6,214 bases of DNA from Acetobacteraceae bacterium (lineage in GTDB: Bacteria > Pseudomonadota > Alphaproteobacteria > Acetobacterales > Acetobacteraceae). Positions within the stretch are counted from its first letter, which is position 1. Every line of letters starts with the position of its first letter. Positions 5,405 through 6,214 of this stretch are shown here, piece after piece. The stretch covers positions 6,237 through 12,450 of the forward strand of contig PKWQ01000399.1 in NCBI GenBank assembly GCA_003133265.1, in the 5' to 3' direction. The position numbers and the translations under genes are program-made. The notes beneath the pieces are model-generated. The model searched no databases, was not told the origin of the DNA, and saw only the letters and a program-made list of their open reading frames with translations.

Positions 5405-5878
5405 ATGCGTCGAGTAGAGACGGTTGAACCACCCGATCTGTATTTCGAGGATTTCCACAATTGCCAGGAATTTCCTGTCGTCACCAAGGGGCCCTTGATG
5501 GTTGGTCATCAAGTTCGCTGGGCAGGCGCGATAGACAACTACGATTCCGAATTCCATCACGACGAATATGTCGCAAAGGCTCAGGGCCTACCCGGCATTA
5601 TTCTGTCCGGACCGCTCTTAGCCGCCTACCTCTTGTCAGTGGTCAACCAGTGGGTGGGGCGGAATGCGCGGGTTGTCCGTTACACTGACCGAAACATCGG
5701 CTCCACCATGCCGCGCGACATGCTTTATCTGCATGGGCGGGTCACGCGCACGTATCGGGAAAGTGGGCAATGTCTGATCGATCTTGACTGTCACGTCGAA
5801 AACCAACGCGGGGAGAATACTACCCCAGCTACAGCAACCGTCCGAGTGGCGTCACGTGAGAACCGGACGGGTTTGTGA
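5405..5878 (+). CDS. MaoC-like hot-dog hydratase/dehydratase
   Basis: A 157-residue single-domain protein with AAGGA at 5393-5397, seven bases before the ATG. It begins MRRVETVEPPDLYFEDFHNC. Landmarks are YFEDFHNCQEFPVVTKGPLM (13-32), then AGAIDNYDSEFHHDEYVAKA (40-59) and GLPGIILSGPLLAAYLL (61-77). The DNYDSEFHHDEY segment aligns with the G-D-x-N-P-I-H-x-D signature of MaoC/R-hydratase hot-dog enzymes: D47 (or D44) with H51/H52 are the likely catalytic pair, although the spacing is not canonical. The C-terminal part (LHGRVTRTYRESGQCLIDLD, then HVENQRGENTTPATATV) is the usual closing beta sheet, where ENQRGE..T.GTA is typical. Such enzymes hydrate trans-2-enoyl-CoA or dehydrate the 3-hydroxyacyl-CoA. 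It lies 118 bases after the CoA-transferase and 41 bases before another MaoC-type gene, so the pair may form a heteromer. The substrate is unknown. Confidence 0.85.
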   Translation: MRRVETVEPPDLYFEDFHNCQEFPVVTKGPLMVGHQVRWAGAIDNYDSEFHHDEYVAKAQGLPGIILSGPLLAAYLLSVVNQWVGRNARVVRYTDRNIGSTMPRDMLYLHGRVTRTYRESGQCLIDLDCHVENQRGENTTPATATVRVASRENRTGL

Positions 5879-5919
5879 GGCCGCGTGTCAATTCAGCGCC
5901 GCAAGCAATGGAGATCAGC

Positions 5920-6214
5920 ATGAGCAACCCGGCGTCGGAGAAGACAGAAGACATCCAGCAGGAACTTGAAAGAATGATCGGACCGGTCGGCGAAGCCGAG
6001 ACGGTGCCCGTCGAATATCTCTCGGTCATCCGGCTGGCGTTGGCCGTCGAGGACTTCGACCCGATTCACTACGACGCGAAGGCAGATCAGGCTCGTGGCT
6101 ATCGCGGAATCGTCGCGCCGTGGCCAATCCTTTCGCTCCTGCTATACAATTGCTCGCATGTGCTCGAGCATGAGTCGCCCCCATTCTCATTCGTGGGCAC
6201 GGCGGTGACAAACC
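5920..6214 (+). CDS. MaoC/FAS1-like hydratase N-terminal part (cut by window edge)
   Basis: The frame starts at the ATG at 5920 and is open to the right edge (98 codons). GGAG at 5910-5913 sits six bases before the ATG; an in-frame ATG at 5908 lacks such a site. The protein begins MSNPASEKTEDIQQELERMI and contains LALAVEDFDPIHYDAKADQA followed by GYRGIVAPWPILSLLLYN. D45-F-D-P-I-H50-Y-D52 is a textbook MaoC/FAS1-like dehydratase active-site motif, with D45 and H50 as the probable catalytic pair, and GYRGIVAPWPILSLL is the following conserved segment. The N-terminal helix (about 10-20) and the position of the motif near residue 45 fit the MaoC_dehydrat_N type. Together with the 5405-5878 gene it suggests a two-subunit hydratase, as known for the ChsH1/ChsH2 pair of steroid degradation, though no steroid link is implied here. 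Confidence 0.85.
   Translation, partial: MSNPASEKTEDIQQELERMIGPVGEAETVPVEYLSVIRLALAVEDFDPIHYDAKADQARGYRGIVAPWPILSLLLYNCSHVLEHESPPFSFVGTAVTN

Noticed and set aside
4453..5487. Long minus-strand open frame of 344 codons opposite the CoA-transferase and first MaoC gene
   Set aside because: It is rich in Arg, His and Pro, has no known domain, and lies opposite frames with clear family matches; a usual shadow in GC-rich DNA.

Overview
The window is GC-rich DNA of alphaproteobacterial character. The Rhodospirillales/Acetobacteraceae side is my best guess, from the style of the CsbD, Nudix, CaiB and recombinase proteins; no rRNA or marker gene is present, so this is an inference from protein resemblance only. 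No tRNA, rRNA or CRISPR array is visible.

Layout. Positions 1-353 (minus) hold the N-terminal part of an IS66-like transposase that runs off the left edge. Its upstream flank (354-660) has short direct repeats and nested inverted repeats but no gene. Positions 660-1000 (minus) are the C-terminal half of a small serine resolvase, broken by a frameshift and lacking its catalytic domain. Two small minus-strand genes follow: a CsbD-family stress protein (1313-1516) and a 66-residue unknown protein (1629-1829). Upstream of them is a non-coding stretch carrying an FNR/FixK-like palindrome. A small plus-strand gene of unknown function (2413-2673) converges on a Nudix hydrolase gene (minus, probable TTG start at 3364). 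Positions 3474-3761 (minus) look like the tail of a large serine recombinase, and 3762-4104 holds no gene I can name.

The right third is a plus-strand acyl-CoA cluster: a class III (CaiB/BaiF) CoA-transferase gene with an in-frame amber codon at codon 34 (4105-5286), a MaoC-like hot-dog hydratase (5405-5878), and a second MaoC-type hydratase/dehydratase that runs off the right edge (5920-6214). Together they suggest activation of an organic acid by CoA transfer followed by hydration or dehydration of the CoA thioester. The amber codon would abolish the first step unless it is read through or is a sequencing error.

Overall this is an accessory region: small stress/housekeeping genes and a catabolic cluster among three pieces of mobile-element debris. 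I see no clearly novel defence or mobile system. The points most worth checking are the amber codon in an otherwise intact transferase, the missing catalytic Asp in that protein, the paired MaoC genes, and the two recombinase remnants.
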